Below, piece by piece: positions 1 through 7,045 of a stretch of DNA of 17,045 bases (the first letter of the stretch is position 1; the number at the start of each line of letters is the position of its first letter). This stretch comes from JBIOYL01 sp044870185. GTDB lineage: Bacteria > Actinomycetota > CALGFH01. The notes beneath the pieces were generated by a model that saw only the letters and a list, made by a program, of their open reading frames with translations, did not search any database and was not told the origin of the DNA. Where the stretch lies: the NCBI GenBank assembly GCA_044870185.1, contig JBIOYL010000192.1, positions 1-17,045 of the forward strand, in the 5' to 3' direction. The position numbers were made by a program, and so were the translations under genes.

Positions 1-1
1 G

Positions 2-676
2 GACCCGCGCCGCGTCTCGGTGGTGCCCTGCGGGGTCGACCTGGACCTGTTCAGGCCTGACGGGCCGGCCGAGCCGCGCCCGCCGGGCCGGCAGCGGCTG
101 GTGATCGTCAGCCGCCTGGTCGAGCGCAAGGGCATCGGCAACGCCATCAGTGCGCTCGCCGAGCTGCCCGGCGTCGAGCTGGTGGTCGCCGGCGGACCCG
201 AGGGCGGCCGCCTGGACGCCGACCCGGAGGCGCGCCGGCTGCGCGCCCTGGCCCGGCGCCTCGGCGTGGCCGACCGGGTGGCCTTCCGCGGCCGGATCGA
301 GCGGACCGGCATCCCGGCGCTGCTGCGCTCGGCCGACGCGGTCGTGTGCGTGCCCTGGTACGAGCCGTTCGGCATCGTGCCGCTGGAGGCCATGGCCTGC
401 GGCGTGCCGGTGGTCGCCACGGCGGTCGGCGGTCTGGTCGACACGGTGGTGGACGGCCTGACCGGGCTGCACGTGCCGCCGCGGCGGCCGGACCTGCTCG
501 CCGCGGCGCTTGCGTGGCTGCTCCGCAACCCGGCCAGACGGGCCGCGTTCGGCCGGGCCGGCGCACGCCGGGCCCGGCGCCGCTACGGCTGGAACCGGAT
601 CGCCGCCTCGACGCTGGACGCCTACGCCACCCTGACCGACGAGGCCGCGGCCCGGACGGGCCTGGTGCCCCGGTGA
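2..676 (+). CDS. GT4-type glycosyltransferase, 5' end missing
   Basis: C-terminal part (224 residues seen) of a retaining GT-B glycosyltransferase of family GT4, which transfers a sugar from a nucleotide-sugar donor, probably at the cytoplasmic face during cell-envelope or exopolysaccharide synthesis. The frame is open to the left edge, so the N-terminal acceptor domain lies outside the window. An in-frame GTG at 20 falls inside the conserved VPCGVD segment and is not a start. Seen in order: VPCGVD, the strand-turn LVIVSRLVERKG that opens the donor domain, VVAGGPEG, and the E-x7-E signature EPFGIVPLE followed by MACGVPVVAT and VGGLVDTV. The C-terminal helix is Arg-rich. The stop overlaps the next start by 4 bp (673-676), so translation is probably coupled to the HldE-like gene. 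The family is secure; donor and acceptor sugars cannot be read, although the heptose-type neighbours suggest a role in the same glycan. Confidence 0.9.
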   Translation, partial: DPRRVSVVPCGVDLDLFRPDGPAEPRPPGRQRLVIVSRLVERKGIGNAISALAELPGVELVVAGGPEGGRLDADPEARRLRALARRLGVADRVAFRGRIERTGIPALLRSADAVVCVPWYEPFGIVPLEAMACGVPVVATAVGGLVDTVVDGLTGLHVPPRRPDLLAAALAWLLRNPARRAAFGRAGARRARRRYGWNRIAASTLDAYATLTDEAAARTGLVPR

Positions 677-2217
677 GTGGGCAGGCGGGGTGGCGTGCCC
701 CGGTGCGCCGAGGTCCGCTGGTCGTGGTCGGCGACGCGCTGCTCGACCGCGACCTCGACGGGCGGGTCGAGCGGCTGTGCCCGGACGCGCCGGTCCCGGT
801 CGTGGACGAGCCGGTCGAGCACGCCCGCCCGGGCGGGGCGGGACTGGCCGCCGCCCTGGCGGCACGGGATGCCCGCGAGGTCGTCCTGGTCACCGCCCTG
901 GCCGGCGACCGAGGGGGCGCCGAGCTGGCCGGGCTGCTCGACGCGGCCGGGGTCGACGTGGTCGACCTCGGCCTGGACGGGCCGACGCCCGAGAAGGTCC
1001 GCGTGCGCAGCGGCGGGCGCTCGCTCATCCGCTTCGACCGTGGGGTCCGGCCCGGCCGGGTCGGTGCGCTGACCGAGGCCGCGCGCCGGGCGCTCGGCGG
1101 AGCCGGTGCGGTGCTGGTGGCCGACTACGGCCGCGGCCTGGCCGCCGAGCCGTCGCTGCGCCACGCGCTGGCCGCGCTGCCGGCCCGCACCCCGCTCGTG
1201 TGGGACCCGCACCCCAAGGGCGCCGAGCCGGTCGGCGGCGTCCGCCTGGCCACCCCCAACCGGGCCGAGGCGGCCCACTTCGCACCCGAGGTGGCCGGCG
1301 ACGGGCTGGCCGCCGTGACCGTCCGGGCCCGGGCGCTGGCGGCGCGCTGGCGGGCGGCCGGGGTCGCGGTCACGCTCGGTGCGGGCGGCGCCCTGCTGGT
1401 CGGCGGCGACGGGCCGCCGCTGGTGGTCCCCGCCCCGGCGGTCACCTGGGGCGACCCGTGCGGCGCCGGCGACCGGTTCGCGTCGGCCGTGGCCGGCCTG
1501 CTCGCCGACGGCGCCCTGCCGTCGGAGGCGGTGGCCGGCGCGGTCGCGGTCGCCTCGGCGTTCGTGGCCGCCGGCGGGGCGGCCACGCTGGGCCGGGCGC
1601 ACCTGCCGGCCGCGGGCCGCAAGCTGGCCGGGCCCGGCCCCGGGACCGGCGGGGCGGCCCCGCCGGAGCCGGCTGCGGCCCCGCCGGAGCCGGCTGCGGT
1701 CCCGCCGGATGCGGTCCCGCCGGATGCGGTCCCGCCGGCGGCCGGGGGGACCGGCGTCGCCGCGGCCGAGGAGGTCGTGCGCCGGGTGCGCGCCCAGGGC
1801 GGCACGGTGGTCGCGGCCGGCGGCTGCTTCGACCTGTTGCATGCCGGGCACGTGGCGACGCTGCGCGCCGCCCGGGCGCTCGGTGACTGCCTGATCGTGT
1901 GCCTCAACTCGGACGCTTCGATCCGGCAGCTCAAGGGCCCCGACCGCCCCTTGATCCCCGAAGCCGACCGCGCCGCGGTGCTGGAGGCCCTCGGCTGCGT
2001 GGACGCCGTCGTCGTCTTCGACGAGCGCACCCCCGAGGCGGTGCTCGGCCGGCTCCGGCCCGACGTGTTCGCCAAGGGCGGCGACTACGCGCTGGGGGAC
2101 CTGCCCGAGGCGGCGCTGCTGGCCTCGTGGGGCGGCCAGGCGGTCGTCCTGCCCTACCTGGAGGGACGCTCCACCACCCGACTGCTGAAGGAGGCGGTGC
2201 GCCGTGACAGACGCTGA
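673..2217 (+). CDS. hldE: HldE-like bifunctional sugar kinase / nucleotidyltransferase (ADP-heptose type)
   Basis: A 514-residue fusion resembling HldE (RfaE): an N-terminal PfkB/ribokinase-type kinase (heptose 7-phosphate to 1,7-bisphosphate in the known family) and a C-terminal nucleotidyltransferase (heptose 1-phosphate to ADP-heptose). The kinase domain, about residues 15-320, shows PGGAGLAAA near its start and the ATP-site motif DPCGAGDRF with the catalytic Asp at 267. The nucleotidyltransferase domain, about 365-510, has GGCFDLLHAGH with the HxGH pair at His390/His393, then FAKGGDY and GRSTT. A Pro/Ala-rich linker of tandem repeats (328-356) joins the domains, making the protein longer than E. 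coli HldE (477). I chose the GTG at 673 because it overlaps the previous stop in a GTGA and leaves a short leader before LVVVGDALLD. The frame is open much further upstream, but that is GC-driven. Family call strong; the exact heptose is inferred. Confidence 0.88.
   Translation: MSGQAGWRAPVRRGPLVVVGDALLDRDLDGRVERLCPDAPVPVVDEPVEHARPGGAGLAAALAARDAREVVLVTALAGDRGGAELAGLLDAAGVDVVDLGLDGPTPEKVRVRSGGRSLIRFDRGVRPGRVGALTEAARRALGGAGAVLVADYGRGLAAEPSLRHALAALPARTPLVWDPHPKGAEPVGGVRLATPNRAEAAHFAPEVAGDGLAAVTVRARALAARWRAAGVAVTLGAGGALLVGGDGPPLVVPAPAVTWGDPCGAGDRFASAVAGLLADGALPSEAVAGAVAVASAFVAAGGAATLGRAHLPAAGRKLAGPGPGTGGAAPPEPAAAPPEPAAVPPDAVPPDAVPPAAGGTGVAAAEEVVRRVRAQGGTVVAAGGCFDLLHAGHVATLRAARALGDCLIVCLNSDASIRQLKGPDRPLIPEADRAAVLEALGCVDAVVVFDERTPEAVLGRLRPDVFAKGGDYALGDLPEAALLASWGGQAVVLPYLEGRSTTRLLKEAVRRDRR
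1654..1740 (+). repeat. In-frame tandem repeats coding the HldE interdomain linker
   Basis: Two identical 21-bp units (1654-1674, 1675-1695; peptide AAPPEPA) are followed by two identical 15-bp units and a third with a changed end (1696-1710, 1711-1725, 1726-1740; peptide AVPPD). All unit lengths are multiples of three, so changes in copy number keep the frame and alter only the length of a flexible Pro/Ala linker between kinase and nucleotidyltransferase. Exact unit identity at the DNA level suggests recent slippage. Confidence 0.9.
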
Positions 2218-2989
2218 GCGAGCAAGCCGGTCCCCTACCCGCGGTGTGCGCCGTCACCGCGAGCCGTCTGCACAGGTGGCAGAGGCGCGACACCCGCACA
2301 TGCCCGGCTCGCTCGGAACCGTGCTGGTGACCGGAGGGGCCTCCGGGCTCGGGGCCGCCGTCGTGCTGGCGGTCGGCCAGGCGGGCGGCACCCCGGTGGT
2401 GCTCGACCGGGTCCCGCCGCCGTTCGAGGCGGACGCGGAGCGGGTCGACCTGGCCGACACCCGCGCCGCCGAGGCGGCCGTGGGCCGAGCCGCCGGACGC
2501 CATGGCGGCTTGGCCGCGGTCGTGACCGCCGCCGGCATCGACCGCCCCGGCGCGCTCGGCGACGTGCCGGCCGAGGCATGGGAGCGGGTCGTGGCCGTCA
2601 ACCTGCTCGGCACCGCCGCCGTCGTGCGGGCCGCCCTGCCGCACCTGGAACGCTCCAGGGGCAAGGTGGTCACGGTCGCCTCGACGCTCGGCCTGCGGGC
2701 GGTCGGCGACGCCACCGCCTACTGCGCGAGCAAGTTCGGCGTGGTCGGCTTCACCCGCGCCCTGGCCGCCGAGACCGCCGGCCGCGTCGGCGTGACCCTG
2801 CTCGTCCCCGGCGGGATGCACACCGCCTTCTTCGACGACCGCGACGACCGCTACAAGCCACCGGCCGACGCCAAGCTCAACCGCCCCGAGGACGTCGCCC
2901 AGGCGGTCCTGTTCGCCCTGCGGCAGCCGCCCGGCTGCGAGCTGCGCGAGCTGGTGGTCGCCCCGGCGACGGAGAGCTCCTGGCCGTGA
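2204..2989 (+). CDS. Classical short-chain dehydrogenase/reductase (SDR)
   Basis: A 261-residue NAD(P)-dependent oxidoreductase with a single Rossmann domain. Seen: cofactor loop TGGASGLG (residues 43-50), an acidic residue after strand 2 (VVLDR) that suggests NAD preference, structural Asn133 in AVNLLG, and the catalytic triad Ser160, Tyr173 and Lys177 in YCASK. The start is ambiguous. GTG 2204 has a strong AAGGAGG at 2188-2194, nine bases upstream, and overlaps the HldE stop by 14 bp, but it adds about 32 residues of charged sequence unlike SDR N-termini. ATG 2300 (MPGSLGTVLVTGG) gives the usual family length but has a weaker ribosome site. I keep the outer start because of its Shine-Dalgarno match. 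The gene lies in the envelope-sugar operon and ends in a GTGA overlap with the GT9 gene. It is too short to be the extended-SDR epimerase HldD; its substrate, perhaps a sugar or sugar nucleotide, is not known. Confidence 0.88.
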   Translation: MTDAERASRSPTRGVRRHREPSAQVAEARHPHMPGSLGTVLVTGGASGLGAAVVLAVGQAGGTPVVLDRVPPPFEADAERVDLADTRAAEAAVGRAAGRHGGLAAVVTAAGIDRPGALGDVPAEAWERVVAVNLLGTAAVVRAALPHLERSRGKVVTVASTLGLRAVGDATAYCASKFGVVGFTRALAAETAGRVGVTLLVPGGMHTAFFDDRDDRYKPPADAKLNRPEDVAQAVLFALRQPPGCELRELVVAPATESSWP

Positions 2990-4008
2990 GCGCGGCCGCC
3001 GGCGCCGGCGGCCGGGCCGCCGACGAGCACCCCAAGCTCGTCGTCCTGCGCGCGCTCGGCCTCGGCGACCTGCTCACCGCCGTGCCCGCGTTGCGCGCGC
3101 TGGCTGACGCCTTCCCCGGCCACCGGCCGGTGCTGGCCGCGCCGGCTCCGCTGGCCCTGCTGGCCCGCGCGACCGGCGCCGTCGACGAGGTCGTGCCCAC
3201 CGCCGGCCTGGACGAGCCCCTGCAGCGCCGGCTGCACGGCGCCGCCGTCGCCGTGAACCTGCACGGGCGCGGCCCCGAGAGCCATCACCTGCTGCTGGCC
3301 GCCAACCCCCGCCGGCTGGTCGCCTTCGCGCACCCGCTGCTGCCGTCCAGCGCCAAGGGGCCGCGCTGGCAGGCCGGCGAGCACGAGGTGCGCCGCTGGT
3401 GCCGGCTGCTCGCCGACAGCGGCATCCCCGCCGACCCGCGCCGGCTCGACCTGGCGCTGCCCCCCGGCCCGCTGCCGGACGGCGTGGCCGGTGCGACGCT
3501 CATCCACCCGGGCGCCAAGTCGGCGGCGCGGCGCTGGCCGGCGGCCCGGTTCGCCGAGGTGGCCAAGGCCGAGCTGCGGGCCGGGCGGGCGGTCGTGGTC
3601 ACCGGCGGCCCGGGCGAGCTCCGCCTGGCCGGTGCGGTGGCCCGGCTGGCCGGCCTGCCGACCGGCGCCGTGCACGCCGGGCGCGCCGACATCGCTGCCC
3701 TCGGCCGCATGGTGGCGGCCGCCGGGCGGGTCGTGTGCGGCGACACCGGCGTGGCCCACCTGGCGACCGCGCTCGGCACCCCGTCGGTGCTGCTGTTCGG
3801 GCCGTCGTCGCCGCACGAGTGGGGCCCGCCGCCCGACCGGCTCCAGCACCGGGTGCTGTGGAAGGGCCGCGCCGGGGACCCGCTCGCGCCGGTCGCCGAT
3901 CCCGGCCTGCTCGCCATCGAGGTGGACGAGGTGTTCGCCGCCCTGGACGAGCTGCACCGCCCGGCCTCGCGGCCCCGCGCGCTCAGCCGGTGGCCGTTCG
4001 GCCCCTGA
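2986..4008 (+). CDS. GT9 family (heptosyltransferase-like) glycosyltransferase
   Basis: A 340-residue GT-B enzyme of family GT9, whose characterised members move heptose from ADP-heptose onto lipopolysaccharide core. N-terminal half: KLVVLRALGLGDLLTAVPALRAL, the typical opening in which the RALGLGD loop sits at the active site. C-terminal half: TLIHPGAKSAARRWPAARF, VVVTGGPGE, and the donor-site block CGDTGVAHLATALGTP followed by LLFGPSSP. The GTG start at 2986 overlaps the SDR stop by 4 bp and has GGAGAG at 2971-2976. In-frame sequence continues further upstream but only inside the SDR gene. Following an HldE-like gene in the same operon, a donor of the ADP-heptose kind is likely, although a Gram-positive acceptor must differ from LPS. 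The 3' end overlaps the convergent dehydrogenase gene by 26 bp. Confidence 0.9.
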   Translation: MSAAAGAGGRAADEHPKLVVLRALGLGDLLTAVPALRALADAFPGHRPVLAAPAPLALLARATGAVDEVVPTAGLDEPLQRRLHGAAVAVNLHGRGPESHHLLLAANPRRLVAFAHPLLPSSAKGPRWQAGEHEVRRWCRLLADSGIPADPRRLDLALPPGPLPDGVAGATLIHPGAKSAARRWPAARFAEVAKAELRAGRAVVVTGGPGELRLAGAVARLAGLPTGAVHAGRADIAALGRMVAAAGRVVCGDTGVAHLATALGTPSVLLFGPSSPHEWGPPPDRLQHRVLWKGRAGDPLAPVADPGLLAIEVDEVFAALDELHRPASRPRALSRWPFGP

Positions 4009-4888
4009 TCCGGGCGACGACGGCGGAGTAGTCGTAACCGCCAAACCCCTGCTGCTCGGCCTGCTCGATCCACTGCGCGGCACCCTGGGCGAGCTTGAGC
4101 TTCACCCCACGACGCTCGGCCGCGTCCAGCACCAGGCCTAGGTCCTTGCGCATCAGCGACAGCTTGAAGCTCGGCGTGTAGTGGTCACTTTTGATCTTGT
4201 CCAGCTTGCGCGCCAGCGCCGGGCCGATGGGCGAGTTGAGCAGGGCCGCAACGACCAGCTCCTGGTCGAGGCCGAATCCGTCGGCCAGTGCGAGTGCCTC
4301 CCCGACCAGGCCCATGAGACCGGCCAGGGCGGCGTTGGCCACCAGCTTCATCGCCGCCCCTGTACCGATCGGTCCCAGGTGGGTCGGCGTGCCCATCGGG
4401 GCCAGCAGGTCCCGGCAGCGGGCGAATGCATCCTCACTGCCACCGACGAAGATCTGCAGGGTCCCGTCCACGGCGTTGGCCACGCTGCCCAGCACCGGGG
4501 CGTCGATGAACCCCACGCCCTCGGGGAGGTGTTCGGCGACCTCGAGCACGTGGTCGGGGCCGACCGTGGACATGTCGATCAGCATGGTCCCCGGCTCGAT
4601 GCCAACGGTGACGCCATGGTCGCCGAACACAACCGCCGCCAGCGCCGCAGGGGTGGCCAGCATCGTGATCACCGCGTCGACGCCGCGCGCCGCATCGGCC
4701 GGCGCGGCCGCGATCGCGGCCCTGCCCTGGAATGCCTCGGCCCTGGAACGCGTCCGGTTCCACACCGTGACCTGGTGGCCCGCCTCGATGAGGCGGGCCA
4801 CCATCGGCGCCCCCATCGCGCCCAGCCCGAGAAAGCCAAGCTTTGCCACTGGCAGCTCCTCAACTGCAGGCCTGGTGTCAGCGGCCAT
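3983..4888 (-). CDS. 3-hydroxyisobutyrate dehydrogenase family oxidoreductase (beta-hydroxyacid dehydrogenase)
   Basis: A 301-residue soluble NAD(P)-dependent beta-hydroxyacid dehydrogenase. Seen: Rossmann motif GFLGLGAMGAPM (residues 18-29), NRT at 44-46, which in this family often goes with NADP preference, STVGP at 107-111, substrate loop DAPVLGS in place of the usual DAPVSGG, and catalytic Lys181 with Asn185 in GAAMKLVAN. The C-terminal helical domain ends in GFGGYDYSAVV, as usual. Start choice: ATG 4888 adds 13 residues, whereas GTG 4849 has a GAGGAG six bases before it and begins at AKLGFLGLG; the inner start may be the true one. Family members reduce glyoxylate or succinic semialdehyde, or oxidise 3-hydroxyisobutyrate, L-threonate and similar acids; the exact substrate is open. 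It overlaps the GT9 gene tail to tail by 26 bp and has no same-strand partner in the window. Confidence 0.9.
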   Translation of the reverse strand: MAADTRPAVEELPVAKLGFLGLGAMGAPMVARLIEAGHQVTVWNRTRSRAEAFQGRAAIAAAPADAARGVDAVITMLATPAALAAVVFGDHGVTVGIEPGTMLIDMSTVGPDHVLEVAEHLPEGVGFIDAPVLGSVANAVDGTLQIFVGGSEDAFARCRDLLAPMGTPTHLGPIGTGAAMKLVANAALAGLMGLVGEALALADGFGLDQELVVAALLNSPIGPALARKLDKIKSDHYTPSFKLSLMRKDLGLVLDAAERRGVKLKLAQGAAQWIEQAEQQGFGGYDYSAVVARIRGRTATG

Positions 4889-5194
4889 TCTTGCGCTTCT
4901 CTGCGCGTGGGAGGGTAGCCTGCAGCGATTCGGGCAGCGTGGTCTCAGCTAGGGAGCAGGGTCACCCTCGGGCGGTGGTTGCATGCCGTAAACGACGGGT
5001 GTAGAAGCTGGTCTAGGTCGTGGCGTGCTGCGGCCGGCCTATTACGGACAGGGGTCGCGCCGTGCAGAAACACGGTGGTGCTTCTACTGCGCCCGGCCAG
5101 CGGTAGCGGCTGCCTGCCCCTCACTCCATCATCGTAGCCACCGCAAGCACCGGTCCCCGCCCCGACGCAACGGACTCGGCCCACCGGGGAGCAG
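4889..5194. other. Intergenic region between the divergent dehydrogenase and lysR-stub/kinase genes
   Basis: About 300 bp with no credible gene; the short frames here have no recognisable content. It should carry the promoter for the leftward dehydrogenase and probably one for the rightward stub-kinase-dehydrogenase unit. A weak rightward candidate is TTGCAT (4979-4984) and TAGAAG (5002-5007) with 17 bp between. An 8-bp inverted repeat, GTAGAAGC (5001-5008) and GCTTCTAC (5080-5087), could be chance. No copy of the operator-like site found at 10444 and 10518 was seen here. Confidence 0.4.
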
Positions 5195-5326
5195 ATGGAG
5201 CTTCGACACCTTCGCTACGTTGTCGCCGTCGCCGAGGAACTCCACTTCGGCCGCGCCGCCCAGCGGCTGCACATCACCCAGCCGCCGCTCAGCCAGCAGA
5301 TCCAGCTGCTCGAGCGGGAGCTCGGC
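5185..5326 (+). repeat. Inverted repeat, left copy: duplicated 5' end of lysR
   Basis: Read on the + strand, this stretch matches the reverse complement of 9263-9404 at 138 of 142 positions by my hand comparison. It starts at the CGGGGAG ribosome site and runs through codon 44. The differences are the base just before ATG, two bases in codon 9 (GTT here, TTC there) and one silent third-position change near the end. The match stops abruptly after CTCGGC at 5326. Upstream, weak gapped similarity (CTCGGCCC) may run a further 15 bp or so. Confidence 0.92.
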
Positions 5327-5461
5327 CGGTGGATGACGCTGGCCTCCACCATGGCCGCGCGCAATGCAAGACAGCGATGCCAACAAGGAAGTGGACAAGC
5401 CCGGTCCGGTAACCGCCGGCCGTTTCCGACCGGCGCGGAGAAGGGGGAAAGCAATGGCTGA
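5195..5461 (+). pseudogene. Truncated LysR-family regulator (HTH stub) before the FGGY kinase
   Basis: An 88-codon frame. Residues 1-44 (MELRHLRYVVAVAEELHFGR and on to LLERELG) are the LysR winged-HTH start and differ by one residue (Val9 for Phe9) from the intact LysR at 8462-9394. After Gly44 the frame runs into 44 residues that match nothing in LysR and look like translated non-coding sequence. The stub keeps the helix-turn-helix but lacks the wing, linker helix and effector domain. Its TGA (5459-5461) lies just past the kinase ATG (5454), so if translated it could act as a coupled leader for the kinase. Most likely it is a remnant or recombination partner rather than a working regulator; a small DNA-binding peptide cannot be excluded. 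Confidence 0.8.
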
Positions 5462-7028
5462 GGGTCCCTACCTGATGGGTATCGACTACGGCACCGGCGG
5501 GGTGAGGGTCGGCCTGTTCGACCGTGAGGGGACGCCGACGGTCTTCCATGCCGTCGAGTTCGAGACCTCCCACCCGCGGCCGGGCTGGGCCGAGCAGGAT
5601 CCCGACACGTGGTGGTCGTGCCTGGTGCAGGCCGTGCGGGGTGCCATGCAGCAGAGCGGCGTGGCCGCCGAGGAGATCGCCGGCATCGGGGTCGACACCA
5701 CGGCGGCGACGGTGCTGGCCCTGGACGAGCAGGATCGGCATCTGCGGCCGGCCATCATGTGGATGGACGTGCGCGCCGCCGATCAGGCGGTGCGCATCCA
5801 GGAGACGGGCGATCCGGCGCTGAAGTACAACGGCTTTGGCGCGGTCTCTGCCGAGTGGGGGCTACCCAAGTGCCTGTGGCTCAAGGAGCAGGAGCCGAAG
5901 ACCTGGCAGGAGGCCCGGCACATCTGTGACGCCGGCGACTGGCTGATCAATCGGCTGACCGGCGAGTGGGCGGCATCGATCAACATCGCCGCCGCGAAGT
6001 ACCACCACGACCGCAACGAGGGCGGCTTCCCGGTGCGGCTCCTCGAGAGCGTCGGCCTCGAGGATGTCCTGGACAAGTACCCCCAGGACGTCAAGGACAT
6101 GGGCGCGCCCGTGGGCGGCCTGCGCAGCAAGGTCGCCGAGGAGCTGGGGCTCGGCCCCGACACGCCGGTGGCCGAAGGCGGCATCGACGGCTTCGTCGGG
6201 CAGATCGGGCTGGGCGTGGTGGAGCCCGGCAAGCTGGCCCTCATCACCGGCTCCTCCCATGCCCTGCTCGGGCAGGTGGCACAGCCCATCTACGGCCAGG
6301 GCTTCTGGGGCGCCTACACCGACGCCGTGATGCCTGGGCAGTACACCGTCGAGGCCGGTCAGGCCTCCACCGGCACGATCGTGGCCTGGTTCAAGAACCG
6401 CTTCGCCAAGGGCGCCACCGAGGAGGCCCGCAGGCGCGGGGTCGATCCCTACGTGGTCCTCAACGAGCTGGCCCACGATGTCCCGGTCGGCTCCGACGGG
6501 CTGATCGTGGTGGACTACTTCCAGGGCAACCGGACGCCGCACACCGATTCCCTGGTGCGGGGCATGATCTGGGGTCTGTCGCTGTCTCATGGCGAGGGCC
6601 ACCTGTTCCGGGCGATCATCGAGGGGATCTGCTACGGCACCGAGGACTGCTTCCGGACCTTCCGAGAGCACAGGTTCGAGCCTCGGCTGACGGTGGTCTC
6701 CGGCGGGCCGACCAAGAGCGACCTGTGGATGCAGATCCACGCCGACGTCTCAGGTGTCCCGATCTCGTTCACCAGGGTGGGCGAGGGGCCCGTGCTGGGG
6801 TCGGCGATGCTGGGGGCGGTGGGGGCCGGGATCTACCCCGACATCCCCACGGCTGTCGAGCACATGGTCCACACCGCGCGAACCCTCGAGCCGGACCCCG
6901 ACCGCCACGAGGAGTACAGGTTCTACGTCGACCGGTACATCGAGACCTATCCGCGCATGAAGGAGCCGATGCACCGCACGACACGCCACGTCGCGGCCAA
7001 GGGCACACCCGTGGCAGCCGGCGAATGA
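5454..7028 (+). CDS. FGGY-family carbohydrate kinase (ribulokinase-like subfamily), first paralog
   Basis: A 524-residue cytoplasmic ATP-dependent kinase that phosphorylates a sugar or polyol. N-terminal FGGY domain: phosphate-binding turn GIDYGTGGVRVGLFD (about 9-23), then HPRPGWAEQDPDTWW and PAIMWMDVRA. The likely catalytic base is Asp245 in EGGIDGF. C-terminal domain: ALITGSSHALLG, GQASTG, FQGNRTP and the FGGY signature-like GGPTKSDLWMQIHADVSGVP with VLGSAMLGAVGAG. ATG 5454 was chosen because AGGGGGAAA lies just upstream and the protein then starts two residues before the family core; in-frame codons further left are within the intergenic segment. It is clearly a paralog of the kinase at 11559. 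The next gene, an AraM-type dehydrogenase, is 17 bp away, which suggests kinase then polyol-phosphate oxidation. The substrate (tetritol, pentitol or ketopentose) cannot be read. Confidence 0.92.
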   Translation: MAEGPYLMGIDYGTGGVRVGLFDREGTPTVFHAVEFETSHPRPGWAEQDPDTWWSCLVQAVRGAMQQSGVAAEEIAGIGVDTTAATVLALDEQDRHLRPAIMWMDVRAADQAVRIQETGDPALKYNGFGAVSAEWGLPKCLWLKEQEPKTWQEARHICDAGDWLINRLTGEWAASINIAAAKYHHDRNEGGFPVRLLESVGLEDVLDKYPQDVKDMGAPVGGLRSKVAEELGLGPDTPVAEGGIDGFVGQIGLGVVEPGKLALITGSSHALLGQVAQPIYGQGFWGAYTDAVMPGQYTVEAGQASTGTIVAWFKNRFAKGATEEARRRGVDPYVVLNELAHDVPVGSDGLIVVDYFQGNRTPHTDSLVRGMIWGLSLSHGEGHLFRAIIEGICYGTEDCFRTFREHRFEPRLTVVSGGPTKSDLWMQIHADVSGVPISFTRVGEGPVLGSAMLGAVGAGIYPDIPTAVEHMVHTARTLEPDPDRHEEYRFYVDRYIETYPRMKEPMHRTTRHVAAKGTPVAAGE

Positions 7029-7045
7029 GCCGATGGGAGGCGACG

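Noticed and set aside
5110..5140. Possible third operator copy (ACTCCATCATCGTAG) before the first kinase unit
   Set aside because: It resembles the 10444 site only with a gap and several mismatches, which is not better than chance.
5025..5336. Small rightward open frame across the intergenic region and lysR stub
   Set aside because: Ser/Arg-rich with no similarity; it is a frame-shifted reading of the lysR stub. The leftward frame 4945-5184 looks equally random.
5966..7045. Long N-terminal extension of the AraM-family frame across the kinase gene
   Set aside because: The kinase frame is unambiguous there; the extension is Arg/Gly/Pro-rich shadow sequence and a ribosome site sits before 7046.
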